Shown: in pieces, positions 9,935 to 18,652 of the stretch
How the letters are laid out: each line of letters begins with the position of its first letter
How positions within the stretch are numbered: position 1 is the stretch's first letter
Assembly: GCA_903875605.1 (NCBI GenBank)
Contig: CAIQWT010000102.1
Location: 1 to 64,000, forward strand
Source: an uncultured Geobacteraceae bacterium
GTDB taxonomy: Bacteria > Desulfobacterota > Desulfuromonadia > Geobacterales > Pseudopelobacteraceae
Direction of reading: 5' to 3'
Length of the DNA: 64,000 bases
Made by a program: the position numbers and the translations under genes
The notes under the pieces: generated by a model
Seen by the model: only the letters and a program-made list of their open reading frames with translations
Databases searched by the model: none
Told to the model about the DNA's origin: nothing

Positions 9935-10350
9935 AAGATACCGTGCGCTTTGAGCCAAAAATAATCGGCTTCCTCTGTCACTGGTGCTCCTATGCCGGAG
10001 CAGATAAAGCTGGCGGTATTCAGGGCAGCTATCCTCACAATGTTAAAATTATTCGGCTCATGTGCAGCGGCAGGGTTGATCCGCTATTTGTGCTTTCAGC
10101 CTTTGAAAAGGGCGCAGACGGTGTTATTATCCTCGCCTGCCATCATGGAGACTGTCATTACAAAGAGGGGAATTGTCGGGCTTTACAGCGCCACAGCATG
10201 TTGAGCCTTATGTTGGCACAGTTGGGTATAGAAAAAGAGCGCTGCCGGCTTGATTATGTTTCTGCAGGAGAAGGCGAGAAATTCAAGCGGCTCATCAGTG
10301 AAATGGTCGAAAGTGTAAGTATATTAGGTGCACTTCAGTTGAACCTTTAA
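9931..10350 (+). CDS. mvhD: MvhD-like iron-sulfur electron-transfer protein
   Basis: A 139-residue member of the MvhD/FrhD-like Fe-S family, whose start overlaps the hdrA stop (ATGA). Visible cysteines are in FLCHWCSYAGAD, RLMCSGR and ILACHHGDCHYKEGNC, the pattern of a [2Fe-2S] protein linking the hydrogenase to HdrA. In Mvh-Hdr complexes MvhD is the physical bridge between the small subunit and HdrA. This supports reading the five genes from 4999 as one complex. It is the last gene of the operon; 97 bp separate it from the tusA-like gene. Confidence 0.9.
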   Translation: MKDTVRFEPKIIGFLCHWCSYAGADKAGGIQGSYPHNVKIIRLMCSGRVDPLFVLSAFEKGADGVIILACHHGDCHYKEGNCRALQRHSMLSLMLAQLGIEKERCRLDYVSAGEGEKFKRLISEMVESVSILGALQLNL

Positions 10351-10447
10351 GTAATACATCTGATCCAACGCCTTAAGTATACAGAATGTAGATGTTTATA
10401 AAATTTCAAGCAATTTAGTCAAAGAAAAGCATAAGGAGATTTGTATA

Positions 10448-10669
10448 ATGGCTGTTTCAATTCTCGATGCACGTGGTCTTAAATGCCCCCAACCGACCCT
10501 CAAGGTCACTGTTATGTCTATAAAGATGATGCCTGGTGATGTTCTTGAAGTTATAGCCGATTGTCCTACGTTTGAAAAAGATGTGCGCGATTGGTGCTCG
10601 CGTGCGAGGAAGACGCTTTTATGGGTAAGGGAAGAGGGTACAGCAAAGAAAGTTCAGATTCAGTTTTAA
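10448..10669 (+). CDS. TusA-family sulfur carrier protein
   Basis: 73 residues with the family signature ARGLKCPQP, in which Cys13 is the persulfide-carrying residue. TusA proteins pass sulfur as a protein persulfide to tRNA thiolation, molybdenum cofactor or dissimilatory sulfur pathways. A second cysteine pair (DCPTF and DWCSRAR) is present. An AAGGAG site lies 9 bases before the ATG. It may be transcribed separately from the hydrogenase operon because of the 97-bp gap. Orphan TusA paralogues are common beside redox operons, so the exact partner is not evident. The protein converges on recN. Confidence 0.85.
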   Translation: MAVSILDARGLKCPQPTLKVTVMSIKMMPGDVLEVIADCPTFEKDVRDWCSRARKTLLWVREEGTAKKVQIQF

Positions 10670-10705
10670 TTTTTATACCTGATTGCAATCAGCAGTGAGG
10701 CGCTG

Positions 10706-12370
10706 TCAGCTACTCGTGCTTGCAGCCAGCAGTTCGGCTGCGTGTTTAAGAGCAGAATCGGTGACTGTCGTGCCGGCCAGCATGCGTGCTACTTCGTGGG
10801 TGCGTTCATTAAGGTCGAGTTCAATAACACGTGTGGAGGTCCGCCCTCCTGCAAAAAACTTTTCTACCCGCAATTGTTGCCCGGCAAATACCGCCACTTG
10901 CGGTAGATGTGTAATGCAGAGTACCTGCTGACGTGCCGCAACGTTTTTTAGTTTTCTTCCGACCAATTCTGATGTCGCTCCACCAATTCCGGTATCAACC
11001 TCGTCAAATACCAGTGTCGGGACGTCACTGTCTGGCAGAACCTGCTTAATCGCTAGCATCAATCGGGATAATTCGCCACCTGATGCGATCCGCGCAAGAG
11101 GACGAGGAATTTCACCAGGGTTGGGGGAAAAAAGAAACTCAACTTTTTCATAGCCGCTTGAACGTGGTTCGGTCAGTGATTCGAGGGTCGGTTCAATAAC
11201 GGCGCCCCTCATTGCAAGTTGATGTGCTTCACCCTCCAGAGCATGTTTAAGGTTCTTGGTTGCTTGAGTGCGGGCAGCTGTAAGTTCTCCACCCAACTTT
11301 TTCAGCTCAATTTCCAGTGTGTCAAACTCATTTTCCAGAGTATGCCTATTCTGTTCTCTACTCTGTAATTTCTCCAGTTCGGTGTCAATTCCTGCCTTAT
11401 AAGCTAGTATCTCTTCAACCGTTGAACCATATTTCTTTTTCAGTCGGCCGATCAGATCGAGTCGATCGTCAATCAGTTGCAGTGAGGCAGGATCACACTC
11501 GATGCGAGAGGCATAGTCTCGCAGGGTTATGGCAGCATCTTCCAGTTGCAGGTAGGCTCCCTCCAGCGAAGCAGCCGTTTCCTGAAGCGAAAGGTCAATG
11601 GCAGATAACTCTTTAATTGAGCTGGCAATTCGTTTGAGTTGTCCAAGAAGAGTACCATCGCCGCCGTAAAGTCGATCGAAAGCTTCGCTGCTTACACCGC
11701 CCAGCTTTTCAGCACTTGCCAGAAGTCTGCGCTGTTCCTCAAGCAATTCCTCTTCTCCCGGTTTAAGTACCGCTTTAGCAATTTCATCCGACTGATATGA
11801 AAGTAGATCAAGGCGCCGTGCCGCATCTCGTTCGGCATGCTCAAGTCCGGTAAGTAAATCGCGTATAGATGAAATTCGGCTGAACAGTTCTGTAAACTTT
11901 TGTCGCAGTTCTCCTATGCCGGCAAACATATCCAATAGACGTAGGTGATTTTCTGGTTTGAGCAGGGTCTGAGAATCGTGCTGGCCGTAGATATTGATTA
12001 AGCGCGGTGATATTTCGGCCAATAGTGCTAAAGAAGACATACTGCCGTTGATGAAAATCTTGTTTTTACCGGCGCGTGAAAGGGAGCGCTTGATCAACAG
12101 TTCATCTTCACAGTCAAAACCGGCTTCTGCCAGCAGCCGCTTGATTTCAGGTAGAGAAGATACATCAAATAGAGCTTCTACTACAGCCTCCTCTTCCCCG
12201 GAGCGAATTAGGTCGCTGGATGCACGATTGCCCATGATCAGGCCGACAGCATCTATTATAATAGATTTTCCGGCTCCTGTTTCCCCAGTCAGTACAGTAA
12301 GTCCGTGTTTGAAAGTGATTTGGAGTGTATCAATGATGGCTACATTTTTAATGGTGAGGTCGGTTAACAT
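10706..12370 (-). CDS. recN: DNA repair ATPase RecN
   Basis: 554 residues from ATG 12370, placed 5 bp after the nadK stop. An ATG seven codons upstream lies inside nadK and adds a non-family leader. The Walker A box GETGAGKS is at 29-36 and the N terminus LTDLTIKNVAIID is typical. A long coiled coil with a central hinge fills the middle. The C-terminal ATPase half has the signature ASGGELSRLMLAIK, Walker B LVFDEVDTGIGG and a switch histidine in CITHLPQVA. RecN is an SMC-like cytoplasmic protein that helps bring broken DNA ends together for RecA-dependent repair. It is the last gene of the valS-nadK-recN set. Confidence 0.96.
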   Translation of the reverse strand: MLTDLTIKNVAIIDTLQITFKHGLTVLTGETGAGKSIIIDAVGLIMGNRASSDLIRSGEEEAVVEALFDVSSLPEIKRLLAEAGFDCEDELLIKRSLSRAGKNKIFINGSMSSLALLAEISPRLINIYGQHDSQTLLKPENHLRLLDMFAGIGELRQKFTELFSRISSIRDLLTGLEHAERDAARRLDLLSYQSDEIAKAVLKPGEEELLEEQRRLLASAEKLGGVSSEAFDRLYGGDGTLLGQLKRIASSIKELSAIDLSLQETAASLEGAYLQLEDAAITLRDYASRIECDPASLQLIDDRLDLIGRLKKKYGSTVEEILAYKAGIDTELEKLQSREQNRHTLENEFDTLEIELKKLGGELTAARTQATKNLKHALEGEAHQLAMRGAVIEPTLESLTEPRSSGYEKVEFLFSPNPGEIPRPLARIASGGELSRLMLAIKQVLPDSDVPTLVFDEVDTGIGGATSELVGRKLKNVAARQQVLCITHLPQVAVFAGQQLRVEKFFAGGRTSTRVIELDLNERTHEVARMLAGTTVTDSALKHAAELLAASTSS

Positions 12371-12375
12371 AGCAA

Positions 12376-13242
12376 TCAGCGTTCTCCCCATTTCAGTTTT
12401 GTTCGAAGTATTTCAAAGTAGTCGCGGCTGCGCGACATAACTAGCGAAGTAGTTTTCAATGCCTTTCGCACCTCTACAGAATCACCTTCCCTTAATTCAA
12501 AGCCAACCTGACCGTCCAGCGTCAGATACACTTTCTCTTCGAATGATGAGGTGACGGTAATCGAGATAATAGATTCATCTGTTACTACAATGGGGCGGTT
12601 TGTAAGGGTATGCGGACAGATCGGAGTGATGACAATGCAGCTCATGAGCGGATGGATAATTGGTCCGCCGGCAGAGAGGGAATAGCCGGTGGAGCCGGTC
12701 GGGGTAGATACTATAAGCCCGTCAGCCTTGTAAGTAGTAAGAAAATGCCGGTTGACTTTAGTTTCAAGGTCCACAATGCGGGCCAGCGCTCCTTTGTTGA
12801 TAACCATATCGTTCAGAACATGAAACTTTTCGTCCTCTTTGCCTTCACGGTGGAGGGTCACTTCCAGCATCATTCGTTCTGAAACGCGCGGACTGCCTTC
12901 CAGGCACTTTTCCAAACGGGTATATAACTCCTCAACTGTAATCTCTGTAAGGAAGCCGAGACTTCCCAGGTTGACTCCCAGAATTGGAACGTCTTTGCCG
13001 CTGAAAAGCCGGGCCACAGAGATGAGAGTGCCATCGCCCCCAAGCACCACTACCAGTTCGGCCTGCTCACGGATCTCTGTCTCTGCCAGTGCTTTTGGAT
13101 AGCCAAGCTCACGCGTCAGTTGCTCCTCTACCATCGGGGTGCAGCCGCGCTCCTCCAGCCATTTGATCAGGTCACTGGCAACTCCGAGGCAGCGTGGATC
13201 GTGGATTTTAGCAAATATGGCGACGTTCTGGAACTCTTGCAT
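12376..13242 (-). CDS. nadK: NAD kinase
   Basis: A 288-residue enzyme that phosphorylates NAD to NADP using ATP or polyphosphate. The signature GGDGT is at 68-72, with catalytic Asp70. The second conserved segment, TGSTGYSLSAGGPI, contributes to NAD binding, and a C-terminal LTLDGQVGFEL segment is typical. It lies between valS (13-bp gap) and recN (5-bp gap), all on the minus strand. The nadK-recN pairing is widespread in bacteria. Start chosen at the ATG at 13242, which is preceded by a GAGG-like site. Confidence 0.96.
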   Translation of the reverse strand: MQEFQNVAIFAKIHDPRCLGVASDLIKWLEERGCTPMVEEQLTRELGYPKALAETEIREQAELVVVLGGDGTLISVARLFSGKDVPILGVNLGSLGFLTEITVEELYTRLEKCLEGSPRVSERMMLEVTLHREGKEDEKFHVLNDMVINKGALARIVDLETKVNRHFLTTYKADGLIVSTPTGSTGYSLSAGGPIIHPLMSCIVITPICPHTLTNRPIVVTDESIISITVTSSFEEKVYLTLDGQVGFELREGDSVEVRKALKTTSLVMSRSRDYFEILRTKLKWGER

Positions 13243-13255
13243 GGAAGCCTCTTAT

Positions 13256-15916
13256 CTACTTCATTTTCCTTATTTTATCCAGACTCTCTTCTAACACCAC
13301 CTTTTTGCTGGTTACATCTGAAAGTTTCTGACGCTCCTTGGCAACAATATCGGCTGGAGCGCGATCCACAAAAGCCGGGCTTTCCAGTTTTTTAGAGAAC
13401 ATTTCGATCTCTTTTTCGATCTTGCCGATCTCCTTCAGTAGCCGTTCCTCCTCGGCGGCCACATCGACCAATCCCTTGAGAGGAACATATATCTGGACAT
13501 CGCCAGCGACCTGAATAGAGGCGTCCTCAGGCTTTTTAATGCCAAAGCCGATAGCTAGGTCGGAAACCCTCGCTAGGCTGATAATAGCGCTTTCGTTATG
13601 CTTCATCAAGCGACGTGTGTCTTCGCTGTCGCAGGAAAGGATAACGGCAATCTGTTTCGATGGCGGAACATCCATTTCGCCACGGATGTTTCGGATACCA
13701 CCGATGACCGCCATGATACGCTCCATGTCAGCAGCGTCTCCGGGGAAGGAAAGAGCAGCACAGTGAACAGGATAGGGTGCCTGCATGATGGTCGGGGTCG
13801 TTTTTGCTCCCGGCAGTACCTGCCAGATCTCTTCTGTGATAAAGGGCATGAACGGGTGCAGCAGGCGGAGCAGATTCTCCAGCGTGTACCATAGGATATA
13901 CTGAGTAGCCTGCTTTCGTTCCGGTGTACCGTTATAGATGTCCTGCTTGGATAGCTCCAGATACCAGTCGCAGAATTCGCTCCAGGTGAACTGGTAGAGC
14001 ACCATGGCGCTTTCGTTATAACGGTAGCCACTAAGGGTTTCATCAACAACCCGGGCTGTTTCATTCAGTCGGTGCAGAATCCATTTATCACCCTGGCTTA
14101 GTTCCATTTTGTCCAGGCTGAGTCCAGTCGGATCGAATCCTTCCAGATTCATGAGTGTGAATCTGGCGGCATTCCATACTTTGTTGCAGAAGTTACGGTA
14201 ACCGGCAATGCGTTCTTCTGCCAGTTTGATATCGCGCCCCTGGGCAGCAAAGGCGGCCAGCGTAAAGCGGAAGGCATCAGTGCCGTACTGATCGATTACA
14301 GTTAGCGGATCGATTACATTTCCCTTGGATTTTGACATCTTGTGTCCCTGAGCATCGCGCACCAAGGCATGAATATAGACATCGGTGAAGGGAACCTCGT
14401 CCATAAAATGCAATCCCATCATCATCATGCGGGCCACCCAGAAAAAGAGGATGTCGAAGCCGGTCACCAGGCATGCGGTAGGATAGAATGTTTTCAGTTC
14501 AGCTGTCTGGTCGGGCCATCCCATGGTTGAGAATGGCCAGAGGGCCGAAGAGAACCAGGTGTCAAGTACATCGGTTTCCTGGCGGAGTTTATCACTGCCG
14601 CATTTTGAGCAGACTGTCGGTACTTCCATCGCAACGGTTATTTCGCCGCAATGATCGCAGAACCAGGCAGGTATGCGGTGTCCCCACCAGATCTGGCGTG
14701 AGATGCACCAGTCACGGATATTTTCCATCCAGTCGTAGTAGGTATTTTCCCACTGCTTGGGGAGGATGCGTGTCTTGCCACTTTTGACAGCGTTCAGAGC
14801 CCGCTCAGCAAGCGGTGCCACTTTCACATACCACTGCAGAGAGAGGTATGGCTCAACCACGGTTTTGCAGCGGTAGCAGCCGCCAACCGACATGGCATGA
14901 TCGTCGATCTTGTCTATATAACCCGCTGATTCCAAGTCAGAGACAATCTGCCTTCTGGCTTCGAACCGCTCCATTCCTTCGTACTGATGTCCGGCAGCGT
15001 TGATGATGCCTGATTCGTCAAGAACGTTAATCTTGTCCAAGCCATTACGCAGCCCCACTTCAAAGTCGTTAAAATCGTGCGCCGGTGTTATTTTTACAAC
15101 ACCGGTGCCGAACTCGCGATCCACATAGTCGTCGGCTACAACTGGAATCTCGCGCCCTACCAGCGGCAAAAGAACCATTTTGCCAATCAGGTCGCTGTAT
15201 CGTTCATCTTCAGGATGCACTGCCACAGCAGTGTCGCCCAGCATGGTTTCTGGACGGGTTGTCGCTACGGTAACAAATCGCCCCGGTTCGCCGACTACCT
15301 GATAGCGGATGTGCCAGAGGTGCCCTTTGTGGTCCTCATGCTCTACTTCAATATCAGACAGGGCGGTGTGACAGCGGGGGCACCAGTTAATCAGGCGGTT
15401 GTCGCGGTAGATCAGCCCATCTTCGTATAATTTAACGAATACAGTTCGCACGGCTTTAGAGAGCCCTTCATCCATGGTGAACCGTTCGCGTTCCCAGTCG
15501 CATGATGCTCCGAGACGCTTCAGTTGCCCGATGATCTGGCCACCGGACTCAGCTTTCCATTTCCAGACTCTTTCAATAAAGGCTTCGCGCCCCAGATCAT
15601 GGCGGTCCTTCCCTTCGGCAGTCAATTGTCGTTCTACGACGTTCTGGGTGGCGATGCCGGCATGGTCTGTGCCCGGCATCCAGAGCACGTTATAACCTTG
15701 CATTCGCTTCCAGCGACAGAGGATGTCCTGAAGTGTGTTATTGAGAGCGTGCCCCATATGTAGGGCGCCTGTTACATTTGGCGGGGGAATTACTATGGAG
15801 TATGGCTTTTTATCTGATGTGGCGGCTGCGCGGAAATAACCTTTAGTCTCCCACTCTGTGTACCATTTTTTTTCAACATCATGGGGTTCGTACCCCTTGG
15901 CAAGTTCTTTGGTCAT
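13256..15916 (-). CDS. valS: Valyl-tRNA synthetase
   Basis: 886 residues from ATG 15916, supported by an AAGGATT site about 8 bases upstream; the in-frame ATG at 15955 lacks one. The class I signature is HMGH at 53-56, and KMSKS is at 526-530. Zinc-binding cysteine pairs CDHCGE and CSKCGS fit bacterial ValS. The C-terminal coiled-coil arm (EEERLLKEIGKIEKEIE) closes the protein. It charges tRNA-Val in the cytoplasm, with editing of threonine. It heads a minus-strand set with nadK and recN. No T-box leader is visible upstream. Confidence 0.97.
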   Translation of the reverse strand: MTKELAKGYEPHDVEKKWYTEWETKGYFRAAATSDKKPYSIVIPPPNVTGALHMGHALNNTLQDILCRWKRMQGYNVLWMPGTDHAGIATQNVVERQLTAEGKDRHDLGREAFIERVWKWKAESGGQIIGQLKRLGASCDWERERFTMDEGLSKAVRTVFVKLYEDGLIYRDNRLINWCPRCHTALSDIEVEHEDHKGHLWHIRYQVVGEPGRFVTVATTRPETMLGDTAVAVHPEDERYSDLIGKMVLLPLVGREIPVVADDYVDREFGTGVVKITPAHDFNDFEVGLRNGLDKINVLDESGIINAAGHQYEGMERFEARRQIVSDLESAGYIDKIDDHAMSVGGCYRCKTVVEPYLSLQWYVKVAPLAERALNAVKSGKTRILPKQWENTYYDWMENIRDWCISRQIWWGHRIPAWFCDHCGEITVAMEVPTVCSKCGSDKLRQETDVLDTWFSSALWPFSTMGWPDQTAELKTFYPTACLVTGFDILFFWVARMMMMGLHFMDEVPFTDVYIHALVRDAQGHKMSKSKGNVIDPLTVIDQYGTDAFRFTLAAFAAQGRDIKLAEERIAGYRNFCNKVWNAARFTLMNLEGFDPTGLSLDKMELSQGDKWILHRLNETARVVDETLSGYRYNESAMVLYQFTWSEFCDWYLELSKQDIYNGTPERKQATQYILWYTLENLLRLLHPFMPFITEEIWQVLPGAKTTPTIMQAPYPVHCAALSFPGDAADMERIMAVIGGIRNIRGEMDVPPSKQIAVILSCDSEDTRRLMKHNESAIISLARVSDLAIGFGIKKPEDASIQVAGDVQIYVPLKGLVDVAAEEERLLKEIGKIEKEIEMFSKKLESPAFVDRAPADIVAKERQKLSDVTSKKVVLEESLDKIRKMK

Positions 15917-15952
15917 TATTCGAATCCTTTTTATAAAAAATCTGAGCGTAAT

Positions 15953-15982
15953 CATATACTACTGTTGGCTGATTCAGGTCAA
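15953..15982 (-). promoter_or_regulatory. Candidate sigma-70-type promoter of valS
   Basis: On the minus strand TTGACC (15977-15982) and TATATG (15953-15958) are separated by 18 bases and lie about 40 bases before the valS ATG. The boxes match five and four of the six consensus bases. This is a sequence match only. Confidence 0.45.
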
Positions 15983-16028
15983 GTGCGCTCTTGGGAGGGT
16001 CATGGATTCAGGTTTTTGTTATACGTAA

Positions 16029-16072
16029 AACCAGTGAATCTCCGCGCCGGGTGGGCGGGAGATTCACTGGTT
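16029..16072. repeat. Perfect 15-bp inverted repeat between valS and tRNA-Asp
   Basis: AACCAGTGAATCTCC at 16029-16043 is repeated in exact inverse at 16058-16072, with a 14-base GC-rich loop. The arms extend imperfectly into GTAAAA and TTTTAC. It is distinct from the tRNA terminator at 16084-16116. In the minus direction the stem is followed by TTTTAC, so it might act as a second terminator, but the T tract is short. Function unknown. Confidence 0.85.
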
Positions 16073-16083
16073 GTTTTACAAAC

Positions 16084-16116
16084 AAAAAAAGGTGCCATTT
16101 TCAGGGCACCTTTTTT
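16084..16116 (-). terminator. Rho-independent terminator downstream of tRNA-Asp
   Basis: GGTGCC (16091-16096) pairs with GGCACC (16105-16110). The stem is extended by A runs and T runs on both sides, so it could act in both directions. It lies about 8 bases after the 3' end of tRNA-Asp. Confidence 0.85.
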
Positions 16117-16123
16117 CATATAA

Positions 16124-16200
16124 TGGCGGGGTTGACGGGGCTCGAACCCGCGACTTCCAGCGTGACAGGCTGGCACTCTAACCAACTGAGCTACAACCCC
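16124..16200 (-). tRNA. tRNA-Asp (anticodon GTC)
   Basis: A 77-base cloverleaf on the minus strand. The acceptor stem GGGGTTG pairs with CAACCCC, followed by discriminator G and an encoded CCA. The D arm contains AGCTCAGTTGGTTAGAG. The anticodon arm is CCAGC-CTGTCAC-GCTGG, giving anticodon GTC. The T arm contains GGTTCGAGCCC. Short open frames crossing it on either strand are artefacts. Confidence 0.97.
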
Positions 16201-16288
16201 ATGGCAAGTAGTTCAATTTAACTTCACTTCTATGCCACACTATGCAGTTGTTTGTCAAGCAACGTGTAACAAAAAATATAAAAAACGT

Positions 16289-18526
16289 TTACGCACACTC
16301 AGAATAGCCACATACATGGCAGACAGAGCAGCCACCTTCATGTTCAACTATTCCACCGCACTCCGGGCAGGCACCACGCTCATGGCGTGTAGTCTCGGTA
16401 TCACTATCATATCCATTGTCAACAAGGTGGTTCTGTATCGCTTTTGCAACTGCATCGGCGCAGGAAAGTACGCGATTGTCGCCAAATCCTGAAGGGCAGT
16501 GGCAGGAGATTCCCTGTAACTGCTTAACAACCTGGCGGGCCTGAACACCACTGCGCCATGCGAGTGACACCATGCGACCGATGGCCTCACTTTGCGAAGC
16601 GGCACAACCGCCTGCCTTTCCCATCGTGGTGAATAGCTCGAATAGGCCGTTTTTATCTTCGTTAATAGTAATATAGAGAGGGCCGCAACCGGTCTGCATT
16701 TGGTGAGTACACCCTTTTAGTGCTTTAGGGCGATCACGTTTTATGGCTTTCTTGTCTTCTTCTACCGGTGTAGCGGCAACAGATACGTGCTCTTCTTTTT
16801 TGCCGGTAGAAAGAACCTGCTCGTCTCTTGAGCCATCACGGTAAATAGTCACACCTTTACAGCCTGTTTCATAGGCGAGCATATAAACTTTTTCAACATC
16901 CTCAATTGTAGCAGAGTTGGAAAAATTAACCGTCTTTGAAACGGCATTATCAGTGTAAAGCTGAAAAGCGGATTGCATCTGAATGTGGTATTCAGGGGTT
17001 ATTTCGTGAGAAGTCACGAATACGTTGCGGATGTCGTCCGGTATCTCTGCGATATCATGAACAGTGCCGTGCTCGGCAATTTTCTGCATAAGGGATTCCG
17101 AGTAAAAACCACGCTCCTTCGCGATACTTTCGAATATAGGATTAACCTCTACCAGAACGTTTTTATCCATGACTGTGCGAATATAAGAAACAGCAAAAAG
17201 CGGCTCAACACCCGAAGAAGCGTTTGCTATGATCGAAATTGTGCCCGTTGGTGCTATTGTGGTTACTGTTGCATTTCTCTGTGGAGGCGCACCTTTTTTG
17301 TCAAAAATAGAGCCTTTGAAGTTGGGGAACGAACCACGTTTTTTACCTAATTCCTGTGATGCCAGATGCCCTTCGTCATTAATAAACTTCATGACTTTTT
17401 TGCCGAGTTTTACCGCCTCATCAGAGCAGTATGGAATCCCCAGTAAAATAAGCATATCTGCCCAGCCCATTACACCCAGACCGATTTTGCGGTTGGCGTG
17501 AGTCATGTCATGGATCTGTTGCAGCGGATAATTGTTAGCCTCAATGACGTTATCAAGGAAGTGAACTGCGTTGTGAATAGTTTCGCGTAGTCTTTTCCAT
17601 TCAACAGTGCCGTCTTTAATAAAAGTACCAAGATTTATAGAGCCAAGGTTGCAGGATTCATAAGGCAGAAGCGGTTGCTCACCACAGGGATTTGTCGACT
17701 CTATTTCGCCAATTAGAGGTGTCGGATTGTCACGGTTAAGGCGATCTAGGAAGACAATTCCAGGTTCGCCGTTTTCCCATGCCTGTTTGACAATTCGCTG
17801 AAATACTTTACGGGCGTTCAGGCTGCCACAGATTTTTTTGTCTCTGGGATTGATGAGATTGTATTCCTCATCACGCTCAACGGCCTGCATGAACTTTTCG
17901 GTCAAACCTACAGATATATTGAAGTTGTTGAGCTGTTTCTGGTCACTCTTGCACATAATGAAATCCATTACGTTAGGGTGATCAATCCTTAGAATAGCCA
18001 TGTTAGCGCCGCGTCTGGTTCCACCCTGTTTTATGGTTTCCGTGGCAACATCAAATACGCGCATAAATGAAAGAGGCCCGCTGGAAATGCCGGTGGTGGT
18101 ACTGACAACGTCATTGGCTGGTCTTAGCCTGGAGAAAGAAAAACCTGTGCCGCCACCGGATTTGTGAATCAGGGCAGTATATTTTACAGCATCAAAAATT
18201 TCCTCCATCGAATCGCCGATCGGTAACACAAAACAGGCTGAAAGTTGTCCCAACGGACGCCCGGCGTTCATAAGGGTGGGGGAATTGGGTAGGAATTCAA
18301 AGCTGGTCATCATACGATAGAACGTATCTGATAAGCCTTTTACATCTGCTTTTTTATCAAAATTTTTGTCGGCTGCTGAAATGGTATCTGCTACACGTCG
18401 AAACATATCGGCTGCAGTCTCGAGGACTTTGCCGGATTCATCGCGGCGCAGATATCGTTTTTCTAATACGGTAGCAGCATTTTTTGTCAGACCTGGAATA
18501 GTTTCGGGCGCGGAACTTCTTTTCAT
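16289..18526 (-). CDS. nrdJ: Adenosylcobalamin-dependent (class II) ribonucleotide reductase
   Basis: 745 residues from ATG 18526, which has a CAAGGAG site upstream. The frame is open 48 codons further, but that part runs through the promoter. NrdJ reduces ribonucleotides to deoxyribonucleotides with a cobalamin-derived radical, so it works with or without oxygen. Motifs include the active-site loop NPCGEQPLLPYESCNLGSINLG and the substrate-binding segment ATVTTIAPTGTISIIA. The C-terminal extension ends in a CPECGG/CHVCGYSEC zinc-ribbon-like pair. It is a single gene with no neighbouring nrdAB or nrdDG. The upstream region carries NrdR-like boxes. Confidence 0.95.
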   Translation of the reverse strand: MKRSSAPETIPGLTKNAATVLEKRYLRRDESGKVLETAADMFRRVADTISAADKNFDKKADVKGLSDTFYRMMTSFEFLPNSPTLMNAGRPLGQLSACFVLPIGDSMEEIFDAVKYTALIHKSGGGTGFSFSRLRPANDVVSTTTGISSGPLSFMRVFDVATETIKQGGTRRGANMAILRIDHPNVMDFIMCKSDQKQLNNFNISVGLTEKFMQAVERDEEYNLINPRDKKICGSLNARKVFQRIVKQAWENGEPGIVFLDRLNRDNPTPLIGEIESTNPCGEQPLLPYESCNLGSINLGTFIKDGTVEWKRLRETIHNAVHFLDNVIEANNYPLQQIHDMTHANRKIGLGVMGWADMLILLGIPYCSDEAVKLGKKVMKFINDEGHLASQELGKKRGSFPNFKGSIFDKKGAPPQRNATVTTIAPTGTISIIANASSGVEPLFAVSYIRTVMDKNVLVEVNPIFESIAKERGFYSESLMQKIAEHGTVHDIAEIPDDIRNVFVTSHEITPEYHIQMQSAFQLYTDNAVSKTVNFSNSATIEDVEKVYMLAYETGCKGVTIYRDGSRDEQVLSTGKKEEHVSVAATPVEEDKKAIKRDRPKALKGCTHQMQTGCGPLYITINEDKNGLFELFTTMGKAGGCAASQSEAIGRMVSLAWRSGVQARQVVKQLQGISCHCPSGFGDNRVLSCADAVAKAIQNHLVDNGYDSDTETTRHERGACPECGGIVEHEGGCSVCHVCGYSECA

Positions 18527-18597
18527 AATGGGACTCCTTGTTTTGTCGGTGTACTGATAATTATTAATACGTAGAAAATGTTGTGAGAGGTAAATAA

Positions 18598-18613
18598 ACA
18601 CAATATTTTGTGG
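18598..18613 (-). promoter_or_regulatory. NrdR-box-like site 1 upstream of nrdJ
   Basis: The + strand sequence ACACAATATTTTGTGG closely matches the 16-base palindromic NrdR box (ACACWATATATWGTGT type). It starts 32 bases from the second site, three helical turns, the spacing usual for paired NrdR boxes. It lies just downstream of the candidate -10, so bound NrdR would block transcription. Confidence 0.65.
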
Positions 18614-18623
18614 AAGGCGTTGA

Positions 18624-18652
18624 AATAAACCACAACATGTATGTGCTGTCAA
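18624..18652 (-). promoter_or_regulatory. nrdJ promoter overlapped by a second NrdR-box-like site
   Basis: On the minus strand TTGACA (18647-18652) is followed by a 17-base spacer and TTTATT (18624-18629). The spacer holds the weaker second NrdR-like site (18630-18645, + strand CCACAACATGTATGTG), whose left half matches site 1. Overlap of promoter and operator fits repression by NrdR when nucleotide pools are high. Confidence 0.55.

Noticed and set aside
10679-10692. 14-base perfect palindrome CTGATTGCAATCAG between tusA and recN
   Set aside because: It lies between convergent genes, has no T run and no loop, and could be chance.
16000-16185. Short open frames on both strands across the tRNA-Asp region
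   Set aside because: They cross a complete tRNA gene and a terminator, and look like the usual tRNA artefacts.
18527-18597. A cobalamin riboswitch in the nrdJ leader
   Set aside because: The leader is short and AT-rich, with no recognisable B12 box or multi-stem structure.
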